The translations under genes were made by a program, and so were the position numbers. From Dryococelus australis (taxonomy: Eukaryota > Arthropoda > Insecta > Phasmatodea > Phasmatidae), in assembly GCA_029891345.1 (NCBI GenBank), contig CM057009.1:229360620-229424619 (forward strand): a DNA stretch of 64,000 nucleotides, given 5' to 3'. Under the pieces are notes generated by a model, which made no database searches, was not told the origin of the DNA, and saw only the letters and a list, made by a program, of their open reading frames with translations. Within the stretch, counting starts at the first letter, position 1. Each line of letters begins with the position of its first letter. Positions 1 through 11,836 of the stretch are shown piece by piece.

Positions 1-1130
1 ATCTCTTATCCAAGTACCATAATTCCTGCAAACCAACTCATATATATATGAAAAATCTATTTACATATGCAATTCTAGAAAAGAGCAGAGTGCACAGGAT
101 CTCTTTGCTAAGTGCTGGACAACTTTCTTGGGTATTACAAAGGGGCAAGACAAATGCCCGAAGCGGAGTTACAAAAATCCACAGAGGAAAAGTTAATTAT
201 TTCTGCACTCAATAATATATGAAAAGAAACATGAATCGATTTTGAAAGAAAACTGTATTTTGAAGCTTCAAAATATTATAAACTTTACTACACAACTGTG
301 TTCCCAAAAATATTACCCATAACGTCTCTTAAAATATCTTGTATAAATACCCTTGTTACACTGGCATGTTTTATAGGTTGAATGTACAGCGATTCAAAGA
401 AGCAATCTTTAATATTGAATATAAAGTTGGCTGTTAGCGTAAAATATATAAAAAAATTTCATCTGGATAGATTATATATTTGCAAACACTTTATAACTTT
501 AAAATACATAACTATAGCTAAAAGTTTAAGTATCGTAAATAATAAAAAAACTTCTACAGTATTTACAATTCTGGAAATAATTACATTGGCTTACGCGAAA
601 GTTTAAATATCGATCAGAAATGAAAAATTTAATAGTCTAAATGTTCTGGGTTTTAACATTCACCAAGGCTAATAATTACACTGTTTATTTTAAACAGGCT
701 TTGCATTAAACAAAATTATATCATTGCTTTGGCTTATGTAAAAGTTTAAGATGCATAATGCCTTTTAATATTTGTTTTTCTGGAATAAATAATTTACCAA
801 AGCTCATCAAGTGCAACAGTTTAAATTTCAACAGTGTTTTCATTACACACAAACACTATCCTGAGTTTTCGAAACAAAGCCTTAATTTACAACTTCTACT
901 AAGAGATGCACAAAGTTCCCTTTCATTCATCATGACCAGAATGGTCTTAACAATAGAAATTATAACCTTATCTCATGTCGATGCCCAGGAGCTGCTCCTC
1001 CCCGAGCTAGCAGCAACCCTGGGTATTAATACAAAAATTATCCACTACTCCCCTCAACAGTCTTGGGCACAAACGAATCATTTTCAAACTTCATCAATCA
1101 GACTTATTTCATATTAATTATTATTGTCCA
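1..1130. other. AT-rich stretch, no gene recognised
   Basis: No coding region is convincing here; the open frames of 74 and 119 codons at 382-606 and 758-1117 are low-complexity and match no family I know. A short motif, aaaagtttaag or a near variant, recurs near 520, 597 and 742, twice after ggctta, suggesting a faint decayed tandem repeat. Confidence 0.5.
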
Positions 1131-2116
1131 TTTCCAGTATATTTCACATCCCATGGCGCTGCCATGTTTTCAACAAACGCACTCCTATGGTGCCGCTGCC
1201 CTAGCGCCATGCTGCGGCGCCCATTGAAACTATAGGCCTCTCCGCTTAGTCTTGAGAAGTTCAGGTCGTATCCGGTTGCCTTGCCAAACTCAATCACGAC
1301 CTACCACAGGCCATCACCTGATCGACGAGCATGCTGCCTTACACCAGGCAGTTTCAGGAGGTGATGTTTAGCTGGTATGCAGACAAGGCAGGATGTATTC
1401 ATATACAGCGATTACTTTGTATTTCGAATGATTTAGCGAAAAATATTGCCGTGCAGAAACTGCAAATTTTTTGTATTACTGGACGGGAACATGGCGAGAT
1501 GTAGTATTGGATTGGCCATGTAGGGCCTGTGGAAAATTTGTGAAATTTCAGTCGACCTGTATGAATATAATTACTTTATATTTTGATATCTTTAATGGGT
1601 AATTAGCTATCATATATTGCGATATAGCTAATGCAGTAAGGGTTATATATTACATGCTTTCTATATATGTACACATTTCATTTTAAGCCATTTGATGAAT
1701 CAAAATATGCACAATGTGATCTTACGAGCAATGTCGCAGGATAATTATCTTGATGCGAATTGTTGTGGTGCCTAGCCAGGAGTATGTCCTATCTATACCC
1801 TTGCATAATACTCTATGTGCTCTCTGTCTTAAGACCTCCAAATGTGTACCACTATAAATTATATTAACTCTTCTAAATCACAACCACCAACTAGTTTATC
1901 AATTCAGAGCTTTATTACAAAACCAATAATATTCTCAATTACAATTTACTCTTATACAATAAAATCTACTCTTAGTTTATATTCAGTTCTCCTCAACTAT
2001 CTTACTTTATAGTTACTGTAATAATTATGTTAAATTCTTCTCTGATTCAATATTTACTTTATGATTACATTTGTCGCTCTTCCCGACTCGTATCGCACCT
2101 TGCTCGCCCTTGTACT
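1131..2116. other. GC-rich block then AT-rich DNA, unassigned
   Basis: 1131-1420 is clearly GC-richer than its surroundings, with several CpG and GCGCC motifs, but has no long open frame or recognisable homology. It then drops back to AT-rich sequence with no gene seen. It may be part of an unrecognised mobile element or a remnant exon or promoter; nothing in the sequence decides this. Confidence 0.4.
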
Positions 2117-2545
2117 CTACTCGAAATCACCTACCACTGACAGCCACGAATCGACCGGAGCTGCTCCGTTGGCTTGTGTAGTGGAGATGTGGTACTGAAG
2201 GACGGCTGCCCACGCCTGGTCTCGACCCAGCTCCTGCCCACCGCTGCTCTGGATCCTCCCGACACTGCTCCGGCATCGGCAGAATCGCTGATCGAGGGTC
2301 ACTCCGGCCTTGCTGGACGACCAACATCTGAGACACACCAGGTTACGAATCTCTCGTTTGGGGGTGGCAGTGTCGGCCATAGTAATGTCCTTGGCCTACC
2401 GGTCAGTTTTGCATCAGAGCATACCCCGCTGTCCCTTGGTCAACACTCCTGCGGGGCATCGCCCTGGACCACGGGCAGGCATCAACCTCGTGGAGAGCTC
2501 TCCTCTCACATGTGCTCTGCAACAGAATTCTTGATACTGTAAAAA
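2117..2545 (-). other. GC-rich block with unassigned 87-codon ORF
   Basis: On the minus strand 2380-2117 encodes an 87-residue frame starting MADTATPKREI, with an early cysteine cluster (CLRC, then CRC) that faintly resembles a zinc ribbon. The plus strand is also open for about 120 codons, so open frames here partly reflect GC content. The block is sharply GC-rich against AT-rich flanks. I do not recognise the protein. It could be a mobile-element gag or leader region, or a single host exon. No splice sites are convincing. Confidence 0.2.
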
Positions 2546-3865
2546 TCGTTAATCTTGTGTATATATATACCAACATTTATTCCAACATAACATAACAAAC
2601 CATACATATCAACATAGCAAGCAACGTTTAACTTTTAAAAACTAATACTTAATACTGATATTAATTGCCTTTAATTTCGTTCCTTCCTTTGATGTTCGTT
2701 AATTCATATTATACAAAATCTCAATTAAAATATTGTTAATAATAATTAACTTTTGGTAACTTATTTAAATACGTATATTTTTTTTTTTTTTGAAAATATA
2801 ATTTACACATAGGTGATTAAATTTACTTTAAACAAAGTTCTTCTGTAAATATAATTTTGAACATAACGTAGAGATAATAATGGATATACAATAAATTGTA
2901 ATTTTGTCCCGAAACACTAGCCAAATAATTAGATTCAAACACAACGAATTTCCAAACTTACCAACCCAGATTGGGAAGCGTTGGCTAAACATAAGAATAC
3001 CTACCACTTACAGCATTATATTTTAGAACTAGAAACCAAAACACCACCCAATATAGACTGTTTATATTCAAAAATTCGCTGTGCCCAAGAAGTCTAAAGT
3101 CAAATAAATTAGGTGAATTATACGTACTTTTTAGTTAGTAAATATTAATAGACTATGTTGAAGTAATGTTTGTAATGCCATGCTTACCGATCATAACAAG
3201 AAGTATCAATTATCTCTTATGTTCACAATGTTATCTCAACACATAAGTAATAAAACACTTAACGTTTGGCTTCACCCTTTTTGCAGAATTGTTTTTGCAT
3301 CATAATTTCGGATTCATAAAAAATACCGATAATGTATGAATATGGAAAATTTTAATTTTAAGGATTGTGTAATATTTTTGTGTGTAATTTTAATTCTGTC
3401 CTATCTGATGGTTATAAAATGTCGAGAACATGTTTTTATTTTATTGATTAGTTCTTATAAAATGTAAGTTTTCTATAATTGTACATTTTAAGTGAAAACT
3501 ATGAATCTAAAATTTTGATGCAGAAATAAATAATTTATGCCAAATGGGTGAAGCCGAAACAGTGGGATCGGGACTTTTCTAATAATCCTTGTACACGAGT
3601 GATTGCAACACGTTGGCTTTTACTCTCTTAGTATACGCACAGACTTTCTCAATGAAGACTAAACTTCAATCGAAAATCTGCCATGCTTTATATTTAGGAT
3701 GCCCAATGAAATCTGCCGCCCCATATATCATATCGCTAGACGACACTGAAAACCCTTTCCCTGCGGATATTTAATAAGGTCTTCCTAATTACGAAACTGT
3801 TCATTAATTTAAAAAAAAATATTTGTCGAATGCATTTGCTGCCTGAACACATTTTTCAATCTTGC
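2546..3865. other. AT-rich stretch, no gene recognised
   Basis: Very AT-rich DNA with a T14 run at 2778-2791. No coding region, RNA gene or repeat structure could be supported. The 61-codon frame at 3589-3774 matches nothing known to me. Confidence 0.5.
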
Positions 3866-3867
3866 AT

Positions 3868-3950
3868 TAAATATATTGTGGCAGGCATGGGACTCGAACC
3901 TGCACCATGAGATGACAGAGCACTGTCCTGGTGCACTTGAGGGTGAGGGA
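3868..3950 (-). repeat. tRNA-like (SINE-type) fragment
   Basis: Read on the minus strand, 3900-3889 gives a good pol III B box (caggttcgagtccc), followed by a terminal tract ending tgccac. An A-box-like caccaggacagtg lies about 35 bases upstream near 3937-3925. The acceptor stem cannot be closed and the T stem pairs poorly, so this is a tRNA-derived repeat rather than a functional tRNA. Confidence 0.4.
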
Positions 3951-4568
3951 AATGGGAATAGCAGGGTTGGCTAATGGTATTCCTGAATGTCGGCCATTAG
4001 AAAAATTATATAAGGCCGCTGGGGCCTGACGACATCCCCTCTCTTTGACACACTCTGCTGGTACCACTTCGAGGGCAATATCGATACTGGGGGTTGGCGC
4101 GAGCAACTCATGAGGGCATCATTGCAGGATGAGTCGAGATACAGATGACTTGGTGGGACGTGACCAGATTGGTCATTTACGACAATACAAAAACATGACA
4201 TCACGAGGCAGAGGAGACCCAGTCGTGTCATTAATTAACAATGGTAAGGATCAATTCGGATCAGAGTGCAGGACAGATCCGGAGGTGATATTACGCGGAG
4301 CAAGCCCTACATGTCCCCTATTAAGAACCCAACTAGTTGATATAATTGTAGCCTTGAAGAGTCGAGTTTTATTTCTATTATTTGTTGAGATATTTCAAAC
4401 TAGTATTAATTTCAGTATTGCTTGTTAATGTGTTCGAGATCATTTATTTTATGAGAAAGTGTAATAAAATAATATGTACTTTTTGTAATTATCTTGTGTT
4501 ATTGAACCATCTTCAGTCTCACCCCAGAGTTAAGTCAAAACAATATAATATTCTATCCCAAGTAACAA
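3951..4568 (+). other. Candidate 5' LTR or leader of the following gypsy element
   Basis: This stretch precedes the decayed gypsy gag. It has AATAAAAT polyadenylation-like signals near 4460 and ends at 4568 in aagtaaca, followed directly by atgtgacagtggtgg. That resembles the primer-binding-site context just after many gypsy 5' LTRs. No matching copy is visible downstream of the pol remnant, so LTR status is inference. Open frames on both strands at 3867-4428 look incidental. Confidence 0.25.
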
Positions 4569-5042
4569 TGTGACAGTGGTGGAGGCACATGTAGAATCCT
4601 TTGCCTTGTATGCCAGTAGTTAGTATTTAGTGAAATTAAGAAAAATTTTATCTTATATTTATTGTAAGGTTAGAGCCGTAGGCAGTTGCAAAGTTCAATT
4701 TCAGTCACAGGTGGCTAGGCAGACCAAGGTAAATCTCTGAAGCCACATGTTTAACAGAATCGGGAGCGAGTGTCAGCAGTTGTAATTGTGACAGCCTTGC
4801 GTAGCATACAATTCCCTGTGCACCCTGTGTCGCATGTAGAGTCCACACCTGCGTCCAACTAATATTGTACTGTAATCTGCTTGCTTTTTAGAACCTTCCT
4901 GCATGTTTTTTTTTAATGAAGCTGCTCTTTGGCCCAGTAGTTGCTAAAATTCTCCTAATGCATAGAGCTTTAGTGTGTGCCTTTGAGGAGCAAATCATTA
5001 GACTTCTTATATTTTTAGTAAATAATTATTAGAACTCAGTGA
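4569..5042. other. Untranslated leader-like stretch before gag remnant
   Basis: No coding frame is visible. By position it would be the untranslated leader between LTR and gag of the element that follows. This is inference from layout only. Confidence 0.25.
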
Positions 5043-5710
5043 GTGACATACAGAAACCATTTTCTTATGAACACTCGTAGTAAGACAGCTACAACACCAC
5101 TTACAAATCTTGTAAAAGCACTCACATTCGACATGTCCAAGGCAGAAAATGCTTTGAATGAACACAAACTAAACTCTCACAGTTTACACGATCCCCCACA
5201 AACTAGTTCGCAAACTACACAGAACCCTAATTTAGACTATATTTTCAACACCAGCCCAGACGTACACAACAACACACCCTCGTCATCTACCACACTACAC
5301 ACATTTCCACCTGACAACAACACATATTTGTCACCTAGACCTACTTCACAATAATAATCACACCACATATACAAACATGTAGACTCACACACACAGTTCA
5401 TGCACTTTGCTACAAAATAAACGACCCACAATCCATGCATATTGTAGTCAGCCAGCCAGAAAAATTCCCACCTTTATCAGACAAAAACACAAGGATATAG
5501 AAGAATGTTTAGAACAGTTTCAGGTGGCAAGTGAAATAAACAGCTGGAGTGAACCCAACTAACGCAAAAGAATTAAATTGTATCTCCAGGGCACGTCCAA
5601 ACACATCATTCAGAACCTTACCCTCATATATAGAGACCAACTTGCATGGCCACACATCGAGGCACAGTTAAAAGGCATTTACACATCCACAGCGTAAACT
5701 GAAAACAACA
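5043..5710 (+). pseudogene. Decayed Ty3/gypsy gag-like region
   Basis: A frame opening with MNTRSKTATTP at about 5067 runs to a stop at 5354 and is rich in Thr, Ser, Pro and Asn. Further downstream, around 5455-5700 in a different frame, the translation contains a capsid-like stretch (DIEECLEQFQ, then INSWSE, then IKLYLQGTSKHI). This matches the usual order in gypsy-type capsid domains, where a helix with 'eWLeqF' precedes 'rLyLqG'. At least one frameshift and several stops separate the parts, so it cannot make a working Gag. It lies just upstream of the pol remnant on the same strand, as expected. The assignment rests on motif order and context rather than an alignment. Confidence 0.55.
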
Positions 5711-6149
5711 AACCGTTTTTGTATAAGAAACAGCAGGCTCTCAATAAGGGATGTAAGCAACATATAGAAACCATAATTTTTTTACTGCAGAAAATACAAC
5801 CCCACTGTAAGTGATGCAGATTTTCTCACAATACTGTCAAGTCACTACTACCGACTGTTGTGGAAAAGATAATTGGACTAGAAAATGATGCCATTCCGCG
5901 GATGTTAGCCAATTTGAAAAGGGTTGTGTTCAGCCTTTACAGGTATCACCAGGCCATAGCACATACTCCATACAACCCTGCAGACAAGACACTCCAAAAT
6001 GAGATCGCGAAATTGAAGCAGGAAATGGTGATCTTACATATCTCTCAGCGAGAGAATCATCACCAAACACCACAGACATCAGGCCCGTACTGGGGTATGG
6101 AAAGGAGTAGGCCTTTGTGAGATACATTCAACCACACCACCTTACAGAA

Positions 6150-6480
6150 TTCCAAATTTATAACCAGTCTTGACTTATTCTCAGGTTTCTATTCTATCCC
6201 AGTGAGTAAGGAAGATAGAAGAAAATAAGCTTCTCCCATAGACAGAGTCTGCCTATTTGAGTATTGTAGAATGCCAATGAGGTTTATGTTCCAGCCCTTA
6301 AAACTTTCAACAGTTCATTGGTATTCTTTAAGGGCCCTTGGGTTGGAACACAGTCATAGCTTATGTTGGTGATGTCTTCATATTAGGGAATACATTTCGC
6401 GAACATCTCAATAAATGTTAAGAAATGCATGTTCGCAAAGCAAGAGATAAAATGATTAGGCCATTACATAACCCCTCAAG
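6150..6480 (+). pseudogene. Decayed Ty3/gypsy reverse transcriptase
   Basis: The translation around 6157-6230 reads ITSLDLFSGFYSIPVSKED, which is the diagnostic gypsy RT block (LDL-sGy-QIpv). After a frame change, 6361-6382 reads AYVGDVFILG, which aligns with the catalytic YVDDvli box. The first of its two aspartates is glycine here, so the active site is lost. The intervening part (EYCRMPMRFMF, then FQPL) corresponds to the 'FeFlvMPFGL-naPatFq' block, also frame-shifted. The reading order continues into RNase H downstream. This is a dead copy with stops and shifts. Confidence 0.85.
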
Positions 6481-6639
6481 GCATTGTTGCAGATCTAGAA
6501 TAGGTGGGGTCCATTAAAAACATATCACCACCAGGTAATATCAAACAGTTGTGCACATTTTTGGGGATGATCTCGTATTTGTGTAGGTACATTCAGGATT
6601 GTGCGAGTTAGACAGCCCCCTTAATAGAATTTATGAAAC

Positions 6640-7330
6640 AAACAAATACATTAAAAATGGGACCTAGATCAGCAGAAAGCATTTGTAGAACTCAAAAAAG
6701 CTGTACTAGAGGCGCCCATTTTACAAAAGTTTAATGATTCTCATAACACCATTCTGGTTTGTGACGAATCGCAGAACGCAATAGGTGTCGTGCTCATGCA
6801 AGAAGACCCCCACACCAAGAACTGACACATAATAGCTTTTGTGTCCAAGACATTGCCCCTGAATGAACAAAAATGGAGTGCGACCGAACGAGAGCTAGCG
6901 GCCATAAGGTATTTTTGTACATATTTTTGACAGCAATTGTATAGGCGCCCTTTTGTAATCCAAACAGACCACACCAGCTTAAGGTATTTAAAAACTATGG
7001 TGGAGCATAATCTGTGGATCCAGAAAATAGCAATAGCTCTATCCGAGTATGACTACGAACCACAGACAGAAAAAGGTAAACCAAACTTTTTGCGTGATAC
7101 ATTTAGTCGTATTCCCATAAAAGGTGCAGCACCCATGCAGGTAGATCAAGATAACCAGTCCCAGTACCCAGTCAAGGTAGAGATGTTAAAATGTTCTAAT
7201 TTATATCCAGCATTAGCAGAGAGCTTATATAATGATAAAAACAAGGACAACGAAGTAAAGAAAATCATTTCTAAATATGCTATTAATAATTGGATAGATA
7301 AAGCCCTATATTAAAGACGAGCTCCAGGTA
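6640..7330 (+). pseudogene. Decayed Ty3/gypsy RNase H domain and connector
   Basis: The frame at about 6700-7135 contains the ordered RNase H landmarks of Ty3/gypsy pol: VCDESQNAIGVVLMQ, then FVSKTLPLNEQKWSATEREL, then FVIQTDHTSLRYL, then a terminal FLRDTFSRIP (normally 'aDaLSR'). The first block normally carries a catalytic Asp in 'tDAS'. Here it reads CDES, so the Asp is kept. In-frame stops at about 6825 and 6930 break it. The remainder to 7314 stays open (125 codons) and resembles the connector before the integrase zinc finger. The integrase itself is not recognisable beyond 7330. Confidence 0.85.
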
Positions 7331-7825
7331 CAGGACAAATCAGTTGTTGCCAAAAATATTTTAATGGTAAATATATTCCTACCTATGCCATTGAAAAAAT
7401 TATTTCACACACATTTCAGGTCAATGTGGAAATTATTATGCAAGGCAATGCAAATAAAATACATGTTACCACTATCGATACTTTGCTGCTGTGGAGGCTT
7501 CTTATTTTCCTAATAAAGGTAAAATATTTTACTTGCCAGTTTAAAATCACGAACCAGAGTACATCAGAATTGACACGGAACCACACTTAGAGTTAATTCA
7601 TCTAGATGATAGTACATCGCCATTTTCAGGAGAGTACCAGAATGACCTCACATTAAACAGCTTAAAATTGAATTAACTTATCCAGATAATGTTGACCCAA
7701 AATATAGACAATTGCCAGGGGCTTTGGTATTTTAGGTAATGGGGAAATATTTTTAAAGATCCACACCCCAGTAATAGAGAAAAAGCTTACTCGAATGCCC
7801 AGTTGGGTGACTACACCACTTTTAC
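7331..7825 (+). other. Probable decayed 3' pol of the gypsy element
   Basis: No clean homology. Short in-frame stretches (for example DKSVVAKNIL near 7335) look like the region just before the integrase HHCC finger, but the catalytic core is not found. No 3' LTR matching the upstream candidate is visible before the tandem repeat at 7.83 kb. Confidence 0.3.
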
Positions 7826-8310
7826 AGTGTCCAACTGTTTGAATGTCCAACTGTTCTACATTTTATGACCAACTGGTCGACTATGCAGGGGTGGCAGTCA
7901 TCCCCAGCCAAACACTGCTGTAAAATATTATCCCTCCCTTCACTTCTCACCCGACGAATCATTGAAGAGTAGATAAATAAAGGCGTTTCCTATCCCCCTG
8001 AGACTGATGACCAAATGTTCGAGTGTTTAACTGTTTGAGTGCCCAACTGTTCGAATGTCCAACTGTTCTACCTTTATTGACCAACTATTCGACTGTGCAG
8101 GGGCGGCAGTCATCACCACCCTAACACTGCTGTTAAATATTATCCCTCCATTCACTTCTCATCACACGAATCATAGAAGAGTAGAGAAATAAAAGCGTTT
8201 CCTGTCCCCCTGAGACTAATGACCAACTTTATGAGTGTCCAACTGTTCGAATGTCCAACTGTTCGAGGGTCAAACTGTTCGAGTGTCTAAATGGACGAGT
8301 TTGGAGGGGT
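7826..8310. repeat. Tandem repeat of ~200 bp built on a 14-bp motif
   Basis: Two near-complete units and the start of a third begin at 7831, 8043 and about 8239 (spacing 212 and 196 bp). Each starts with two or three copies of gtccaactgttcga or a close variant. Each then has a shared body (ggcggcagtcatc, then aacactgctgt, then gaagagtagataaataaa, then cctgagactgatgacca). The nested design suggests expansion of the short motif followed by duplication of the whole block. No coding role is apparent. Confidence 0.85.
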
Positions 8311-9325
8311 AGTAGTTCCAGTGGCAGCTATTTAGATCGTAATATAAAATAAATACTTATAAATATATACCCACTGATATTTTTTTAATATCATCTTGCA
8401 TGGGTAAAGAGAGAATAGACATGATTTAATTTTTTCTACGTAATTTTATAATTTGCTGGCACAAGATAAGGAATTGACTTCAATATAAATATTTTGTTGT
8501 TTCTGAGCTTAATTAAAAGTAAAACTGAAATGTTGGTACATAATTTCAACTTTGTAATTATTATTTATGACACAATTCTTTCTCGCCCCAGTTTCTTAAT
8601 ATTTAAATTTGAATAATAATGTAGACGAATTTATTATTAAACGAAGAATCGTGTTACATAAAATATACCGTGTATATTAATGTTGACATTATATATTGAA
8701 GAGCCCATCTCCCTTTTGAGAAACTCCGAAGTTGTGATATTGTAGCTGGTTGGACTAACGAGTGGGGTGCGGGAGTATTTTCTTGTCGCGTCTTCCTTTT
8801 CGCCTCCCTAATTTATTTTTCTCGCACCTGAATTCAGCCAGTTGTGGAAAACAGTATAACCTCACAAAATGCACATATATGTACTTTTTTTTTGAGCAAG
8901 AAAAACACATGGCCATCTGTAATTACTCATGTCAATATGATAGATATATAATAATTTTTTTTATCTCATAAACCGAAATTAAACAAATTCTTTGTTAAAC
9001 AAATCAATCGGAACATAAAAACCCGCATTTAAAAAAGAAAAGTGTTCGCATTATTTCGGCATATAACTGTTCTAATACTGCTATATTTGAAATACTTAAA
9101 TTTTTTTACTAAAACATGCCGGTTAAGTTAGTTTATTTAGTAGCAGTTTTGTATAGCTAAACTAAGTGTAGCCTACTCACGTTAAAAGCAAAATGCCAAT
9201 TTTTGAGTAGAAGTAGGGGAGTGTAATTTATAAGTTGTGATGTGTTCACATCAGTCAAACCACAAAAAATTCTATTGTTGAGCAGCTTAATATTTCGCAA
9301 CAAAAACCGTCTTGTTACAACTTTT
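8311..9325. other. AT-rich stretch, no gene recognised
   Basis: No protein family, RNA gene or organised repeat can be supported. The 69-codon frame at 8762-8971 is low-complexity and hydrophobic-rich by chance. Confidence 0.5.
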
Positions 9326-9557
9326 CAGGACCCGTCGTTTTTGTGTAAAACTAAAACAACTTTTTCGGCGACAGTAATACAGTGCCAGACACGTAGGCAA
9401 TTCCAATACTCCTTGCAGGGAATCTCACAACGACTGTCGCCAGAAACAGACAGATTCATTACTCTCAGCTTATTGATGAATGATACATGTTTTTAGCAAG
9501 TGTTAGAAACGTCCTCCAACATGGTCTGTACGGTGGGTACATCAGAGTACCCTAGAT

Positions 9558-9583
9558 GCATGTAGGCAATATTGCCTACATGC
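9558..9583. repeat. Perfect 26-bp palindrome
   Basis: The sequence gcatgtaggcaat is followed immediately by its exact reverse complement, with no spacer or mismatch across all 26 bases. It would form a 13-bp cruciform stem. The function is unknown; the junction of two inverted element ends is one explanation. Confidence 0.9.
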
Positions 9584-9603
9584 TAGTCACTGTATCGCTG
9601 TAT

Positions 9604-9647
9604 CCGAAGCTTTGTGTCCGTTTTACACTAAAACGGTTGTTCTTCGG
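9604..9647. repeat. Nested hairpin
   Basis: An outer stem, ccgaag (9604-9609) with cttcgg (9642-9647), encloses an inner perfect stem-loop, ccgtttta-cac-taaaacgg at 9618-9636 (8-bp stem, 3-base loop). It lies 20 bases downstream of the 26-bp palindrome. Confidence 0.75.
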
Positions 9648-9690
9648 CAGTTACAACAATGTGATAGTTTTTGTTTCTTTTTTTTTTTAT

Positions 9691-10766
9691 TAAATCATAC
9701 TGTTTAAACATACGTCAGTCTTTTACAGTTTCTGGCGGTTGAAAATTTCTCTGCAATAATATTTAACATCTCGATTTTTAAAGGTTCGCATCTTCAATTT
9801 TCAGTTTAGTTTGATAGAATGTTTCGAACTTATTTGCCACTTGAATTTTTCATAAAGGAGTATACATATATATAGGGATATGAACTTTGTTGATCATGAT
9901 TTGAGTACTCTTGAACTTCCGCGTCTGGGTTTTCTTCATTATAGGACTATCAATACCGTTATCGGTCATCGCTCCCTAGCGGTGGTCGAATGTCGAGAAA
10001 ATTTTTTAAAAATAATTTATGATGTATTCCTATGTACAATATTCTTTGCAGATTGGAGACCTCTTAGGTCCCTTACGTATGGACGTGGATCGTCCGCACT
10101 CCTCGTGTGTCACACAAGTCTATAAAAACTGTTGAAGTTTAGGTTTGATTTAGTACCACTCATGACGTTTACATGACTATAGTACGTAATTGACAATTCC
10201 TGTGACATTACAGTTATCAAAGATATTGTTTAACTAAATTTGTTACATGAAAAGGAATGTTAAGTCCAGATTACGTTGAACATCCCTATTTCCTATACTT
10301 TGCATCCTAGCGCATTAAGGAATAACATTTAAGGAAAAATCGTGACGATATGCAACATTTTTGTCACACATAAGAATAATTTATTGGTGGAATAGCTATG
10401 ATATAAACTAACTTATCCACTATGTATTGTGAAAAATTAACTGTATGACAAACGTTTAAGAACATTCATTTTAATTATTGGGTGCGTAAGGAGGGGGGAA
10501 GCTTATACACATTCGTAAGTGGTGTGTTATTGCAACGTCTGCATATCGCACTAAAAGTGATAACATGTTGACATGATTCACTTTTTTGTAATTAATCGTG
10601 GTTGTGATTTTCCGAGAGGTGTAAACACATGTGACTTTTATGATGGCATCTAAGTGCCTCACCTACCCTTCTTAACTTTATTACGCCTATAAGCATATGA
10701 GGAAATATACAGTAGATCCCAGGCACACCAAAACCGGGCTGCGGTCACGGACAAGAAGTCGGGAAG
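9691..10766. other. AT-rich stretch, no gene recognised
   Basis: No supported gene. The 81-codon frame at 9880-10125 starts MNFVDHDLSTLELPRLGF and matches no family I know; it has no convincing promoter or splice context. Sequence up to 10766 appears to be the target into which the SINE inserted. Confidence 0.4.
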
Positions 10767-10776
10767 CCCAAAGCGG

Positions 10777-11029
10777 GCTGGGCACCGCGGTGGCTGAGCG
10801 GTTAGACTGCTCGCCTCCCACGACGGCGAACCGGGATCAATCACCGACCCGGTCACTTCCGATTTTCGCATGTGGAAATCGTGCCGGACGATGCCGCTGG
10901 TCGGTGGGTTTTCTCGGGGTCTCCCGATTCCCCCGTCCTTTCATTCCGGCACTGCTCCATACTCACCTCAATCACCGTCATCGACTCTCAAGACCTCGTT
11001 GTTAAGAGCCTCCTAAATCTCTTCACTCA
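10777..11029 (+). mobile_element. tRNA-derived SINE with target-site duplication
   Basis: A tRNA-related head carries a pol III A box (tggctgagcgg, 10791-10801) and a B box (gggatcaatc, 10833-10842) about 40 bases apart. A roughly 190-bp tRNA-unrelated body follows (cgcatgtggaaatcgtgcc, gtgggttttctcggggtctc). The 10-bp word cccaaagcgg occurs just before (10767-10776) and just after (11030-11039), a target-site duplication typical of LINE-driven insertion. Related copies lie at 62.03 kb (close) and, more diverged, at 51.2, 37.8 and 27.65 kb. An intact duplication suggests this is one of the younger copies. Frames of 102 and 125 codons crossing it are incidental. Confidence 0.88.
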
Positions 11030-11039
11030 CCCAAAGCGG

Positions 11040-11589
11040 ACTGCGATCGGGATATGCCACACACACCATTGCGGCATAGTCGTGCGTGCGGGCAGCAAGA
11101 AAGGTCAGTTGTTTTTTGCTGCCAGAAGAGAATCGTATACAAATATTTGGTGTTCTTCTGGTGAAAAGGAAATGCTAGCCATGTTTGTTCTTGTGAGAAA
11201 GACCACGAAACGGAAGCGGAGGTGGGTCCATGAGATATATTTGCAATGAGAACAAAAAGGCGAATATGACGGATTATGTCAAGAGTTAGAGAGTTTTGAA
11301 GACAGATTTCTAATTTCCTTTCGAATATCTCATGAGTGTTACGAAACTTTATATAATGTACTGATAACCGACTATAACAATGGAGGAGTCCTGTACTTGC
11401 AAGAGAAAGGCTCGTAATTTGTTTAAGGTAAGTTATTCAAATAATTTGAATAACTTTATGAAGGAAATGATTTATTATAAGTTGCAAACAAAAAATTTGC
11501 ATCTCTAAAACAACAGTACCTTAAGTTCAGGTCACAAAATTGACTGCTTTAATTGGCAATTTATCAAAATGGACGTGAAAATATATAAT
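11040..11589. other. No gene recognised
   Basis: This is the genomic continuation after the SINE. It includes a 24-bp near-palindrome around 11423-11453 (aagttattcaaataatttgaataactt), but no coding or RNA feature is supported. Confidence 0.4.
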
Positions 11590-11836
11590 TTGCAGTTCAC
11601 TACACTCTTAATCGGAATCAGTAATTTTTTACTGATTGTCATTTGAAACTGCTCCATTCGGAATCTGTAGAAAAAATATCACTTATTCATCAGTTAAAAG
11701 AAATCTACTAATTCAAGCAGCAGAAAACTAGTTATTTATAGTTGGGTAATAAATAAGCACAGATCATTCCCATGTGATGAAAGTTAGGTACGATTTATTT
11801 TGTCGCAGAACACAGATATTGTCTACACAAAAACGT

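Larger units (their letters stand above)
9326..9690. repeat. Diverged direct repeat flanking palindromes
   Basis: Around 9337-9405 (gtgtaaaactaaaac, ttcggcgacag, acagtg) and 9615-9680 (ttttacactaaaacgg, ttcggcagttaca, aatgtgatag) the same ordered words recur about 280 bp apart. A perfect palindrome and a nested hairpin lie between and within the second copy. It may be a small mobile element or its ends. No family recognised. Confidence 0.4.

Noticed and set aside
65..192. Protein-like frame (QDLFAKCWTTFLG) after an acceptor-like ctag
   Set aside because: Too short, no donor or homolog recognised, and no neighbouring exon.
3868..3950. Functional tRNA gene
   Set aside because: No closing acceptor stem and a poor T stem; better read as a tRNA-derived repeat. 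The same applies to the tRNA-like segments at 11.9, 12.7 and 26.9 kb.
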